Below are positions 31,975 to 39,342 of a DNA stretch of 39,342 nucleotides, piece after piece. The notes under the pieces were generated by a model that saw only the letters and a list, made by a program, of their open reading frames with translations, was not told where the DNA came from and made no database searches. How positions within the stretch are numbered: position 1 is the stretch's first letter; every line of letters begins with the position of its first letter. A program made the translations under genes and the position numbers. This stretch comes from Myxococcales bacterium (GTDB lineage Bacteria; Myxococcota_A; Polyangia; Polyangiales; Polyangiaceae). The stretch spans positions 1 to 39,342 of the forward strand of contig JAAZAA010000006.1 in the NCBI GenBank assembly GCA_012514535.1. The letters run 5' to 3'.

Positions 31975-34224
31975 ATGGACGAGCCTAGTCAGGGATTATC
32001 CAGCGGTCCCGGTGGGCCCGAGGGAGTCCCCGTCACGGCGGGGTTGGACACAAGCGAGTCCGGCCGGCGCGCGGAGTCTGGCGAGCGTGGGACGGCGGAT
32101 CTCGAGCAGGAGGTCCGAGCCCTGCGGTCCGAGCTCGCGCAGGCTCGGGCGTCTCTGTGGGGACTTCAGGAGCTCTTCCAGGAAGCCCCGGCTTACGTGT
32201 CGGTGCACGACGGACCCGAGCACGGTATCGTGTTCGCGACGGCCTTGCTCGAGCGCCTGCTTGGCGGCCGACGGTTGCGCGGCCTCTCCTTCGCCGAGGG
32301 ATTCCCGCCAGAGCTCCAGGGTGATCTCCGAGCGCGCTTCGACGCGGTGTACCGGTCCGGGTACCCGTCGGTGCAGCGAGAGGTCCTGTGGCGGGTGCGG
32401 GACGAGGTCACGGGAGTGGTCCGTGAGCTCTGCGCGGACGAGGTCATCCAGCCCTGGTTCTCCGAGCAGGGGGAGGTCCGGGGGGTCATGTGGTTCGCCG
32501 TGGACGTCATGGCCCAGGTGAAGGCGCGTCGGGCGTTGCTCGCGAGTGAGCGCAAGCTGCGCACGGTGGTCGAGCGCGCGCCCGTGGGGATCGCCTTGAT
32601 CTCCGAGGAGTTCTGCTGGCAACGGCTCAACGACGAACTCTGCCGCATCCTGTGCTGCGAGCCAATCCAAATTCTATCACAGCACATCCGCGGCGTCTTC
32701 TTCCCCGAGGATTGGCCGAGCCTCGAGGAAGACCTAAGGCGGCTCTTGCGCGGCGAGGTGGCGCACGTGCACCGGGAAGAGCAGGTGCTGCGCTTCGATG
32801 GGAAGACCGCCTGGTGCCGCGTCAGCGTCTCCCCGCTGGCGGCGGGGGATCGGCAAGAGAACGGCGCCGGTGATGGACTCGTTGGTGGAGGACTCGTTGG
32901 CGACGAGGTGGCCGGTGGCGGGTTGGCCGGCGATGGGTCGGCTGGTGACGGCGGGCGGGCTGGTGAGGGGCGGGCTGGTGAGGGGCGGGCGGGCGCTCGC
33001 CAGTCGCTGAGCGAACGGCAGCTGGTCGTCATCGTGGACGACGTCAGCGAGCGTTACGAGTACCGGCGGAGGCTCGAGCAGGAAGCGCGCCGTCGCGACG
33101 AGTTCATGGCGACCTTGGGGCACGAGCTCCGCAACCCCCTCGCCGCTCTCGCCAACGCTGCCGAGCTGCTGCGGCGCACGGACGAGCGCCCGAACACCCT
33201 CCGCATCTCGGGGGTCTTGGAGCGCCAGACCCGCCAGATGCGCCGCATGGTCGACGAGCTCCTCGACGTGGCGCGCATCGCCAAGGGCAAGATCCAGCTC
33301 CAGTTCACCGAGCTCGACTTCGTGGATCTCGTCCGGAGCGTCGCGGACGATCTGGTGGGCGCGGTGGAGGCGCGCGGCCTCACACTGCAGGTGGATCTGC
33401 CCGCTCGGGAGCTGTGGGTGCGGGGGGATCGGATCCGGTTGACGCAGATCATCCAGAACCTGGCGGACAACGCCGCGAAGTTCACGGATCCGCCGGGACG
33501 GGTGGTCCTGCGGGTGACCGTGGACGAGGACGAGCGGCGCGTGCGGCTCAGCGTCTGCGACACGGGCTGTGGAATGGACCCCGAGCTGCTGTGCAGCGCG
33601 TTCGAGTCCTTCCGGCAGGCGCACCACACTCTGGGGCAGAGCCGGGGCGGGTTGGGCTTGGGGCTCCCCCTCGTGCGCGGCTTGGTGACGATGCACGGGG
33701 GATCCATCGAGGCTCGCAGCGATGGTCCGGGCTGCGGGACGGAGATGCACGTCACCCTGCCGCTCCTCGAGGAGCCCGCCGAGCGCGGTGACCAGCGGCT
33801 GGCGACGGGGGTGAAGAGCTCCCTGCGGGTGTTGGTGGTCGAAGATCACGAGGACGGCGCGGAGACCCTTCGGGAGCTCCTCGAGAGCGTCGCCTTCCGT
33901 GTGTGCGTCGCGAAGGACGCGGCGGAGGCGTTGAATCGGGCGGAGAGCTACGGGCCAGAGCTCGTGCTGTGCGACATCGGGCTCCCTGGGGCCGTCGACG
34001 GTTACGAGTTGGCGCGGCTGCTCCGCGCGCGCTGGGGCGAGCGGCTGTTGCTCGTCGCCTTGACGGGCTACGGAAGCGGGGCGGATCGCGAGCGCGCCTT
34101 CGCTGCCGGCTTCGATGCCCACATGACGAAGCCCCTCGATCTCGACGCCTTGCTGGAGCTGACGTCGGCACGCGCAGGCGGCGACCCGGTGTCCTCGTCC
34201 CGGCGGATCCCCGGAGAACCGTGA
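31975..34224 (+). CDS. hybrid histidine kinase: PAS-PAS-HisKA-HATPase-REC
   Basis: A 749-residue soluble kinase. Start ATG 31975 has AGGTG 6 nt upstream. A coiled coil (40-66) precedes a PAS-like domain (about 68-185) and a second PAS (about 190-358). Within the second PAS, residues 292-343 are a Gly/Asp/Ala-rich low-complexity insert. The phosphorylated histidine is H383 (LGHELRNPL); N-box IIQNLADNAAKF, G1 CDTGCGM (528-534), G2 GGLGLGL (558-564). The C-terminal receiver (617-735) has D667 in LCDIGLPG and K719 in MTKP. It is divergent from the sigma54-activator gene. Input signal unknown. Confidence 0.92.
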   Translation: MDEPSQGLSSGPGGPEGVPVTAGLDTSESGRRAESGERGTADLEQEVRALRSELAQARASLWGLQELFQEAPAYVSVHDGPEHGIVFATALLERLLGGRRLRGLSFAEGFPPELQGDLRARFDAVYRSGYPSVQREVLWRVRDEVTGVVRELCADEVIQPWFSEQGEVRGVMWFAVDVMAQVKARRALLASERKLRTVVERAPVGIALISEEFCWQRLNDELCRILCCEPIQILSQHIRGVFFPEDWPSLEEDLRRLLRGEVAHVHREEQVLRFDGKTAWCRVSVSPLAAGDRQENGAGDGLVGGGLVGDEVAGGGLAGDGSAGDGGRAGEGRAGEGRAGARQSLSERQLVVIVDDVSERYEYRRRLEQEARRRDEFMATLGHELRNPLAALANAAELLRRTDERPNTLRISGVLERQTRQMRRMVDELLDVARIAKGKIQLQFTELDFVDLVRSVADDLVGAVEARGLTLQVDLPARELWVRGDRIRLTQIIQNLADNAAKFTDPPGRVVLRVTVDEDERRVRLSVCDTGCGMDPELLCSAFESFRQAHHTLGQSRGGLGLGLPLVRGLVTMHGGSIEARSDGPGCGTEMHVTLPLLEEPAERGDQRLATGVKSSLRVLVVEDHEDGAETLRELLESVAFRVCVAKDAAEALNRAESYGPELVLCDIGLPGAVDGYELARLLRARWGERLLLVALTGYGSGADRERAFAAGFDAHMTKPLDLDALLELTSARAGGDPVSSSRRIPGEP

Positions 34225-34306
34225 TGTCGCCCGGGCCGTGGCGTCCCTCGTCGCTCTGGCGAACGGCTCCGCGCAGCGCGCTCAGCGATGAGGTGTCCGT
34301 GAGGTG

Positions 34307-34771
34307 TCAGTGGTGGGCGACGGGGCCAGAGCGCGGAGCTTCCGGTTCGGCGTGGGTCACGGAGATCTCGGTGACGCGCCCCTGGACGTTCTCTCCGGCT
34401 CTGCCGCGGCGCGAGAAGCGCTTGACGAGGTACGCCGTGCCCGCCTTGGCGCGATCGCTCGCGATCCGGCTCCACTCGCGCACGCGCGCCTTCGCCCGCT
34501 CGCGGGTCTCCGCACCCTTGGCGGGGGCCGTCATCCAGCCCACGGCGACGCCTGCCGCGAAGCAGGTGACCAGGACGCTCGGGGCCGCCACGCCGACGAG
34601 CTTCCCCGCGCGGACGCCCTTGAGCGAGCGTTCGACGACGGGGACGAGCTCGCTCACGGCGCGCCGGGAGGCGTCCACGACGGCCGGGTTGGCGACGAGC
34701 GCGGACAGGATCGGGTTCAACGGGAGGCTCTTGGTGAGTAGCTCCAAGAACGGCGTGCTCGTGTCTTCCAT
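34307..34771 (-). CDS. small membrane protein, YtxH-like
   Basis: A 154-residue protein with one membrane helix (about 52-75, GVAAPSVLVTCFAAGVAVGW) followed directly by TAPAKGAETRERAKARVREW, a pattern like YtxH proteins (hydrophobic Gly-rich helix, then APxSGxETRxxL). The start at 34771 is supported by AGGGGA about 5 nt upstream; the frame is open further upstream but with a different codon pattern. The N-terminal half is helical and may be amphipathic. Function of YtxH-like proteins is poorly known (envelope stress in some bacteria). It converges with the hybrid kinase gene across 82 bp. Confidence 0.72.
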   Translation of the reverse strand: MEDTSTPFLELLTKSLPLNPILSALVANPAVVDASRRAVSELVPVVERSLKGVRAGKLVGVAAPSVLVTCFAAGVAVGWMTAPAKGAETRERAKARVREWSRIASDRAKAGTAYLVKRFSRRGRAGENVQGRVTEISVTHAEPEAPRSGPVAHH

Positions 34772-35054
34772 GGTGTTCCCCTCTGCGCAGTCGGCCGAGC
34801 GTGCGCTGACGTCCATCGAGCAGTGTGGTCGAAGGGGGCAACGGCCGGCGCACGCGGAGGATGACCCTGCACCGAAGCGTAGCGCCGGACGCGGGACCAG
34901 GGCCAGGACCAGGACTACGGGCCAAGAACTTCGGCGGCAGAGCGCACCCCGGACGTCGTGCGGTGTGCGTCGCAAGGGAGTGTTCGGCCCGCTTCATGCA
35001 TGGCCTGGTTCGCAGTAGGATGAACGGACCGTCAGTGAGGGGTGAGGAGTCGCG
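34772..35054. other. 283-bp divergent intergenic region
   Basis: Lies between the leftward YtxH-like gene and the rightward kinase-like gene. The region carries no protein-like frame and no clear promoter hexamers on either strand; a TTCAT...ATGAA pair of half-sites occurs around 34993-35022. Confidence 0.35.
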
Positions 35055-35903
35055 GTGTTCGGGAGCCCCGGAGCCGCGCAGGGAGGCGCGGGCCACGGTG
35101 CACCTCCCGACTCACAGGTGACCATGGCAGAGACATCGAGTGGAACGACCGACAACTCTCGTGGAGCGAACCTGTCGTCGCTCGTCCCACGTCTGCTCTG
35201 GCGCGAGCGCGAGTTGGCGGTGGCGCGCCTCGCTTCGACGCTGACCCACACCCTGGGCACCCCGTTGCAGGTGATCGCGGGACGAGCGGCCCTCGCGCGG
35301 AACTCCTCGGATCTCGAGGAGATCGCCCGGCACCTGGAGATCATCCAGCGGAAGTGCTCGGAGATCACGGCGCTGCTCTGGAAGGTGCTCGACTCCCTGC
35401 GTGTGGAGCAGCCCGCCACGGGAGCGCGCCTCGATCTCGCGGAGCTCCTTGGGGCGGTGCTGGAGGACCTACGAGCCGTCGGCGCGGCGCGCGGCATCAC
35501 CTGGTCGCTGCGCCTGCCCGAGGACGAGCAGCGACTCCGGGGGCTCGCCTTGTGCGCGGAGGACCTGCGCCATGCTCTCTTCTCCGTGGGTTTGAATCTG
35601 CTGGCGGAGGCGCCCGATGGGTCCGAGCTCAAAGTGGAGCTCGACCGGGTCGAACAGGGGGGCACGGGTCTGACGCCCGTCCACGAGGCGGTGCTGCATT
35701 TCACCTTTCACCGTGCTGCGGGAGCGCCGGAGGGGGACGGGGCGCTCACGTCGGTGGCAGATCCATGGCTCCACGCGGACGGGCGGCGGGTCGACGGGGG
35801 AGCGCTCGGCTGGGCTGCCGTTCATGAGCTCGCCCGGGGGAACGAGGGGCGGATCGAGGTGAGCGCGGCCACCGTCACCTTGTCTTGGCCCATCGTTTCG
35901 TGA
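35055..35903 (+). CDS. histidine kinase-like protein with degenerate ATPase domain
   Basis: Up to 282 residues. The dimerisation/phosphoacceptor helix is clear: LASTLTHTLGTPLQVIAGRA, with H65 in the H-box position. An ATPase-like domain follows, with a relic N-box (FSVGLNLLAEAP) and a late HELARGNEGRIEV segment, but no D-x-G-x-G (G1) and no G-x-G-x-G (G2) motif, so ATP binding is unlikely. It may act as a histidine phosphotransfer protein (in the manner of ChpT-like proteins) or as a pseudokinase. GTG 35055 is preceded by GAGGAG; ATG 35124, preceded by AGGTG, is an alternative. No partner gene is directly adjacent. Confidence 0.75.
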   Translation: MFGSPGAAQGGAGHGAPPDSQVTMAETSSGTTDNSRGANLSSLVPRLLWRERELAVARLASTLTHTLGTPLQVIAGRAALARNSSDLEEIARHLEIIQRKCSEITALLWKVLDSLRVEQPATGARLDLAELLGAVLEDLRAVGAARGITWSLRLPEDEQRLRGLALCAEDLRHALFSVGLNLLAEAPDGSELKVELDRVEQGGTGLTPVHEAVLHFTFHRAAGAPEGDGALTSVADPWLHADGRRVDGGALGWAAVHELARGNEGRIEVSAATVTLSWPIVS

Positions 35904-36005
35904 TCGCTCCCGTCGCGAGATCGCGCGGCTGCACGTCGGTCCGCGCCTGAGGGTGGACGGCGTGGCGAGCGGCGCGATGCGTCGGGAACGCGCGCCCGCG
36001 ACGTT

Positions 36006-36641
36006 TCAGTGGAGCGGGACGATCAACGGCCGCGGTGCCTCCAGCTCTCCGTCCGAGCACGCCGCCTGCAAGCGCGCGTGGGGAGCGCCCGCGCCGACGG
36101 CGGAGCGGATCGTCGAAGCCTCGATGAGGCGGCGGCGCGGTAGCTGATCGACGAGCCGGGGCCGGGCGATCACGACCGGACAGGGGGCGGTGGCGAGCAC
36201 GTCCGCCGCGACGGAGCCCAAGAGCACGCGCTCGAGGCCCGCCCGGCTCTGGCCGCCCACCACGACCATGTGCGCCCCTTGCCGAAACGCGACGTCGTTG
36301 AGCACTCGTGCCGGGGAGCCGGGGAGCACATGGACGCATACCTGGCTCGCCCCATAGCTCGTGTGGGGACCGAGGCGATTCGCCACGAAGCGGACGCGCG
36401 CCGCGACATAGTCGCGGAGCGCCTCGGAGGCCACGCCGAGATCCTCCGCTGGAGGGATCGGCTCGCGGAAGCCCCCGATCGGGGTGACCCACACCACGTG
36501 CAGGATCGCCGCTGGCAGCGAGCCCATCAGCGTCAGCGCGTGATCGAGGGCGACCTCCGCGCTCTCGCCGAAGTCGAACCCTACGACGAAACAGTGTCGT
36601 TCTCCGGGATCGGGGGTCGCCATGGCTCCGCGTCGCGTCAT
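36006..36641 (-). CDS. universal stress protein (UspA family)
   Basis: A 211-residue protein, longer than the usual 140-160 because of a C-terminal extension of about 45 residues. The Usp fold is clear: FVVGFDFGESAEVALDHAL at the first strand and helix, LHVVWV second strand, MVVVGG followed by RAGLERVLLGSVAADVL, which is the G-x2-G-x9-G-S/T nucleotide-binding motif (about 129-143). It probably binds ATP. ATG 36641 is preceded by a perfect AGGAGG (36653-36648) and its A overlaps an upstream TGA. Universal stress proteins adjust survival under stress; the target is not known. Confidence 0.9.
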   Translation of the reverse strand: MTRRGAMATPDPGERHCFVVGFDFGESAEVALDHALTLMGSLPAAILHVVWVTPIGGFREPIPPAEDLGVASEALRDYVAARVRFVANRLGPHTSYGASQVCVHVLPGSPARVLNDVAFRQGAHMVVVGGQSRAGLERVLLGSVAADVLATAPCPVVIARPRLVDQLPRRRLIEASTIRSAVGAGAPHARLQAACSDGELEAPRPLIVPLH

Positions 36642-36838
36642 CGAGCTCCTCCTGAACGTCTCTCTCGAAGGCCTCTCGGAGGGGCTGCGTCGTCGCGCGT
36701 GAGTCCTGGCAGGTTCGGTGCGCTCTCCGCGACCACGGCAATCGGCTCGCGATCACGGGCAACGACAAACTCGGTCACGAGCTTCGTGCGCTGCGGTGGC
36801 CGCGTCGCTGCTCCCCCAAGCGGCAACGACGCGACCAC
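36638..36838 (-). CDS. candidate small ORF overlapping the universal stress gene start
   Basis: A possible 66-codon frame starting GTG and ending in TGA within ATGA of the universal stress gene start, an overlap that would couple the two. The translated segment TKLVTEFVVARDREPIAVVAE is protein-like. However third-position GC is much lower than in neighbouring genes and no Shine-Dalgarno is seen for it, so it may not be expressed. I recognise no family. Confidence 0.2.
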   Translation of the reverse strand: MVASLPLGGAATRPPQRTKLVTEFVVARDREPIAVVAESAPNLPGLTRDDAAPPRGLRERRSGGAR

Positions 36839-36852
36839 CGGGCACGGGCAAC

Positions 36853-37089
36853 TCAGTCCGTCGCCTCTTCCACTTCGTCAGCGGCCTCGTCGGTGGCTCG
36901 ATCAGCTTCGTCCCCCACGTCGTCCGCAGCGTCCCCCGCGTCGTCTGCGGCGTCCTCAGCACTTTCAGTCGCTTCTTCGGTAGCATCCCGCTCGCGGTCT
37001 GGTGTGTCCGCGTCGTTCTGTCTCCCCCCGCACCCAAGAGCGACCAGCGCAACGAAAAAGATCGAGCTGACGAGTTCTGGCAATCGCAC
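36853..37089 (-). CDS. small acidic lipoprotein
   Basis: A 78-residue protein. GTG 37089 is preceded by AGGGGA about 6 nt away; a second GTG at 37113 is in frame. The signal is short (MRLPEL, hydrophobic SSIFFVALVALGC) with the lipidated Cys followed by GG. The mature part is almost entirely A, D, E, T and S in three- and four-residue periodic words (AADDAGDAADD), so it should form an acidic helix or coiled coil. No family is recognised; similar Ala/Asp/Glu-rich lipoproteins occur in other myxobacteria. The region holds no other convincing gene. Confidence 0.6.
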   Translation of the reverse strand: MRLPELVSSIFFVALVALGCGGRQNDADTPDRERDATEEATESAEDAADDAGDAADDVGDEADRATDEAADEVEEATD

Positions 37090-37556
37090 GTCTGTTCCCC
37101 TTCTTGCTCTCACCCAGCACCAATGCAGGTCTCGTGCCGCACACGAGGGGCACCCGGCGGGCAGGTGTGCTCAGCGTCCTCGCTGCCGGGAAATGTCGGT
37201 TCTCCCGCGGGGTCCGTGGGATCGAGGGTCGTGAGCGGGGCTCGAGAGGGCGCCGTCCGCCGGGGACTGGGCGACGAACGAGCGTGGCGTTCTGTCATGG
37301 TGTGGAGAAATGCCGCGCTCACTCCTGGCGCGGTGTCACCTCCTGGCTCGACGTGGACGCCGGGGTCGACTCGGGCGCTCTCCGGTAGCGTGCGCCGGGT
37401 GGCGCTCACCGGGCACGCCTCCGACATGGGAGCTGTTCATCCCACATGTGCGTCATCCGACGATGGTGTGAGCTTCAGCGGAGTGGGTCGCCGCGCTCGC
37501 CGCGCTCGCCGGGCAGCCGTGTCTCACTGGGGCGCGGGCCCGCTCTCCGCTTCGAT
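37090..37556. other. 467-bp intergenic region
   Basis: Between the end of miaA and the start of the acidic lipoprotein gene, both on the minus strand. A 105-codon minus frame (37110-37427) is open but has weak codon bias. CGCCGCGCT appears twice near 37490-37512. No RNA gene or clear terminator is seen. Confidence 0.35.
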
Positions 37557-38510
37557 CTATGCGACGACGTCGTCTCGGAACGGGGCGCGGAGCAGCTCCT
37601 CCAGGACGTCCTCGCGCTGCGCCTCCTGGGGCGAGAGCCAGCGTACGGGTTGGTCACGCAGCCACGTGCGTTGACGACGCGCGAACACGCGCGTGGCCCG
37701 CAGGACCTCCTCTTGGAGGGTCTCGCTGGCCCCCTCGAGATCCGGGTCGGCTTCCAGCGCGGCGGCGAGGAGGCGATATCCGACGGCGCCCATGGGGCGT
37801 GTGGCACCGTAGCCCGCCTGCAGCAGGCGCCGGACCTCGTCCAGCCAGCCCACCTCGAACATTTGGCGACACCGGGCACGGAGACGTTCGTCCAGCTGCT
37901 CGGGGGTGTGCTGCACGCCGATCAGATGCGCAGGGTGGCGCCAGGTGCGGAAACCGTGGCGCGCCTGGAGGGTGCTCAGCTTGGTGCCCGTGAGCTCGAA
38001 GACCTCCAGCGCTCGGCTCACGCGCACGAAGTCGTGGGGATGTAACCGGGCGGCGCTCTCGGGATCGACGCGTGTGAGCTGCTCGTGCAGGGCCGGGCGA
38101 CCTTCGCGCTCGGCCAGCTCCTGGTGGCGGGCGCGGACGGCGGGGTCGGCTGGAGGCGCTTCGGCGAGCCCGTGCAGCAACGCTCGGATCCAGAGGAAGC
38201 TGCCGCCACAGAGGATCGGGCGCACCCCACGGGCACGGAGCTCGGCGATGGTCGCCTCCGCGCGCGCTGCCCACTGGGCGGCCTCCAGGGCCTCGTGGGG
38301 TTCGACGAGATCGACCAGGTGGTGAACGGCGCGGGCGCGCTCCTCCGCGGTGGGCTTGGCGGAGCCGATGTCGAAGTGCCGGTAGACCTGCACGCTGTCG
38401 GCGCTCACCACCTCGCCGCCGGCGAGCTCGGCGAGGCGCACGGCGAGGCTCGTCTTGCCGGACCCCGTGGGGCCCACGATGACTAGAAGGGGGTCGGTTG
38501 CGGTCGGCAT
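37557..38510 (-). CDS. miaA: tRNA dimethylallyltransferase MiaA
   Basis: A 317-residue enzyme that transfers a dimethylallyl group to N6 of A37 in tRNAs reading codons beginning with U. The P-loop is GPTGSGKT (13-20); D38 in SADSVQVYR is the catalytic acid that contacts A37; GSAKPT, GGSFLWIRALLHG and the late GYR segment are also conserved, as is the swinging basic RRQRTWLRDQ region that grips the anticodon stem. Length matches the family. It lies 54 bp downstream of mutL on the same strand, the gene order found in many Proteobacteria. Confidence 0.97.
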   Translation of the reverse strand: MPTATDPLLVIVGPTGSGKTSLAVRLAELAGGEVVSADSVQVYRHFDIGSAKPTAEERARAVHHLVDLVEPHEALEAAQWAARAEATIAELRARGVRPILCGGSFLWIRALLHGLAEAPPADPAVRARHQELAEREGRPALHEQLTRVDPESAARLHPHDFVRVSRALEVFELTGTKLSTLQARHGFRTWRHPAHLIGVQHTPEQLDERLRARCRQMFEVGWLDEVRRLLQAGYGATRPMGAVGYRLLAAALEADPDLEGASETLQEEVLRATRVFARRQRTWLRDQPVRWLSPQEAQREDVLEELLRAPFRDDVVA

Positions 38511-38564
38511 CTCGACGGACGAGGACGCCCGCCGCTCGTGGCGTGGGCCTCGGTGAAGGGCGCT

Positions 38565-39342
38565 CTAGCGCCTGCCCACCTTTCGCTCCAGCTCTTCCCA
38601 GCTGGTGAACGTCACGATGGGGCGCCCGTGCGGGCAATAGGCGGCGAAATCCGCCTCATCGAGGGCGGCGAGCAACGCTGCGGCTTCGCTCGCCCCGAGG
38701 GGATCGCCGGCACGTACGGCGGCGTGACAGGCCATGGTCGCCAGCGCCTTGTCCACCGCGTCGGAGAAGGCGCGCTCCCCGGCGCGGGTGAGCTCCACCA
38801 AGAGATCGCGGAGCATGCGCTCGGGGCTACCCGACTGGAGCAGCTTGGGGACGGCGTGGATGCTCACCGCCTCGGGGGTGCGGACGCGTACGTCGAGGCC
38901 CAGCGCCGCAATCTGCTCGCCGTGGTGCGCGAGGACGTCGCTCTCCGTGGGGGTCACCTCTACGGTCACGGGGAAGAGCAAGGTTTGGGCGGCGACGTTG
39001 CGGGCGAGGTACTGAGCGCGCAGCTTCGAGAACACGACGCGCTCGGCCGCCGCGTGCTGGTCGAGCACGTACAGCCCTTCGGCGCCCTCGCAGATCAGGT
39101 AGGTCTCTCGGACCTGCGCGAGGAAGCGCAGGCGCTTCCAGGCAGTGCGCGCGTGCTGATCGGAGGTCCGCGCGGGAGCCGGCGGCGGGGTGAGGGCAGG
39201 GGAGGTGCGATCGGCGACGTCAGCGGCGGTGAGCACCGCGGAGGCGACGTCAGCCTGGGCGACGTCGGTGGAGGCGACGTCAGTGGAGGCGACGTCGGTG
39301 GACGTGTTTGTCGGGCGAAGCGCGGCGGGGTGGCGCAGCTCC
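38565..39342 (-). CDS. mutL: DNA mismatch repair protein MutL, C-terminal part (gene runs off the window)
   Basis: 259 codons of the 3' part of mutL; the frame is open to the right edge. The visible part starts in the linker, which includes a pentapeptide repeat (DVAST/DVAQA/DVASA, 39241-39303), then the C-terminal dimerisation domain: FLAQVRETYLICEG, VLDQHAAAERV, ACHAAVRAGDPL and the final CPHGRPI segment. The endonuclease motif DQHAxxERxxxE of MutL enzymes is only partly matched (VLDQHAAAERVVFSKL, no E at the last position), so this may be a non-cleaving MutL as in E. coli. The ATPase domain lies beyond the window. miaA follows. Confidence 0.93.
   Translation of the reverse strand, partial: ELRHPAALRPTNTSTDVASTDVASTDVAQADVASAVLTAADVADRTSPALTPPPAPARTSDQHARTAWKRLRFLAQVRETYLICEGAEGLYVLDQHAAAERVVFSKLRAQYLARNVAAQTLLFPVTVEVTPTESDVLAHHGEQIAALGLDVRVRTPEAVSIHAVPKLLQSGSPERMLRDLLVELTRAGERAFSDAVDKALATMACHAAVRAGDPLGASEAAALLAALDEADFAAYCPHGRPIVTFTSWEELERKVGRR
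39241..39303. repeat. 15-bp in-frame repeat in the mutL linker
   Basis: Four 15-bp units (39241-39255, 39256-39270, 39271-39285, 39286-39300) of the type GAGGCGACGTCAGTG, differing at a few bases. They encode a pentapeptide of the DVAST type on the minus strand. Unit number could vary without breaking the frame. Confidence 0.8.

Noticed and set aside
37110-37427. 105-codon minus frame ending at a GTGA with the acidic lipoprotein's upstream GTG
   Set aside because: Third-position GC is clearly lower than in real neighbours and a better Shine-Dalgarno supports GTG 37089; the end (CPPGAPRVRHETC) is intriguing but not enough.

Overview
The window is GC-rich DNA (roughly 70% G+C by eye) from a bacterium that looks like a member of the Myxococcota (Polyangia/Sandaracinaceae-like). 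The pointers are a subtilase ending in a MYXO-CTERM-like Cys/helix/Arg tail, many lipoproteins, several unlinked histidine kinases, a secreted protein made of animal-like cysteine-rich modules, and GTG starts that often overlap the previous stop as GTGA. Taxonomy is inference from gene content only.

Layout. 1-63 is the first 21 codons of a minus-strand gene. 754-2172 encodes a Cys-rich lipoprotein with TNFR/ephrin-receptor-like repeats and a C-terminal somatomedin-B-like module. 2292-6375 (minus) is a signalling operon: hybrid kinase, PAS kinase, Rcp1-type lone receiver. tRNA-Lys(CTT) follows at 6654-6726. 7116-10465 carries a GT51 peptidoglycan glycosyltransferase fused to an AsmA-like region, then tadA. 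10796-13285 is a YqiJ-flotillin pair, closed by a strong hairpin next to tRNA-Arg(ACG). 13551-14426 is an atypical AroE-like dehydrogenase. About 1 kb without a convincing gene follows (14427-15400), with repeats, dyads and an intrinsic terminator: the best place in the window for an undescribed RNA. 15401-16658 holds two head-to-head lipoprotein genes whose start codons overlap; one is a PDZ-thioredoxin fusion. 16722-18251 is an acyl-CoA carboxylase carboxyltransferase.

18303-22421 (minus) contains the subtilase and a secreted protein of unknown function. 22497-27344 is a probable operon: two unrecognised myxobacterial-type genes, then fumarylacetoacetate hydrolase family protein, 4-hydroxyphenylpyruvate dioxygenase and homogentisate 1,2-dioxygenase, which together cover most of the homogentisate route of tyrosine breakdown (maleylacetoacetate isomerase is not seen). 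A minisatellite separates this from a probable outer-membrane protein coupled to a metallophosphoesterase lipoprotein (27775-30188). 30270-35903 has a sigma54-type response regulator, a divergent hybrid kinase, a YtxH-like membrane protein and a degenerate kinase-like protein. 36006-37089 (minus) has a universal stress protein and a small acidic lipoprotein. 37557-39342 (minus) is mutL (C-terminal part only) followed by miaA, the same pair order as in many Proteobacteria.

Co-operation visible in the sequence: TadA deaminates A34 of tRNA-Arg(ACG), which lies 3 kb away; the three dioxygenase/hydrolase genes form a catabolic pathway; the minus-strand kinases and receivers can form a phosphorelay; both tRNA genes share one promoter design. 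I see no insertion sequence, CRISPR array, phage gene or origin in the window.
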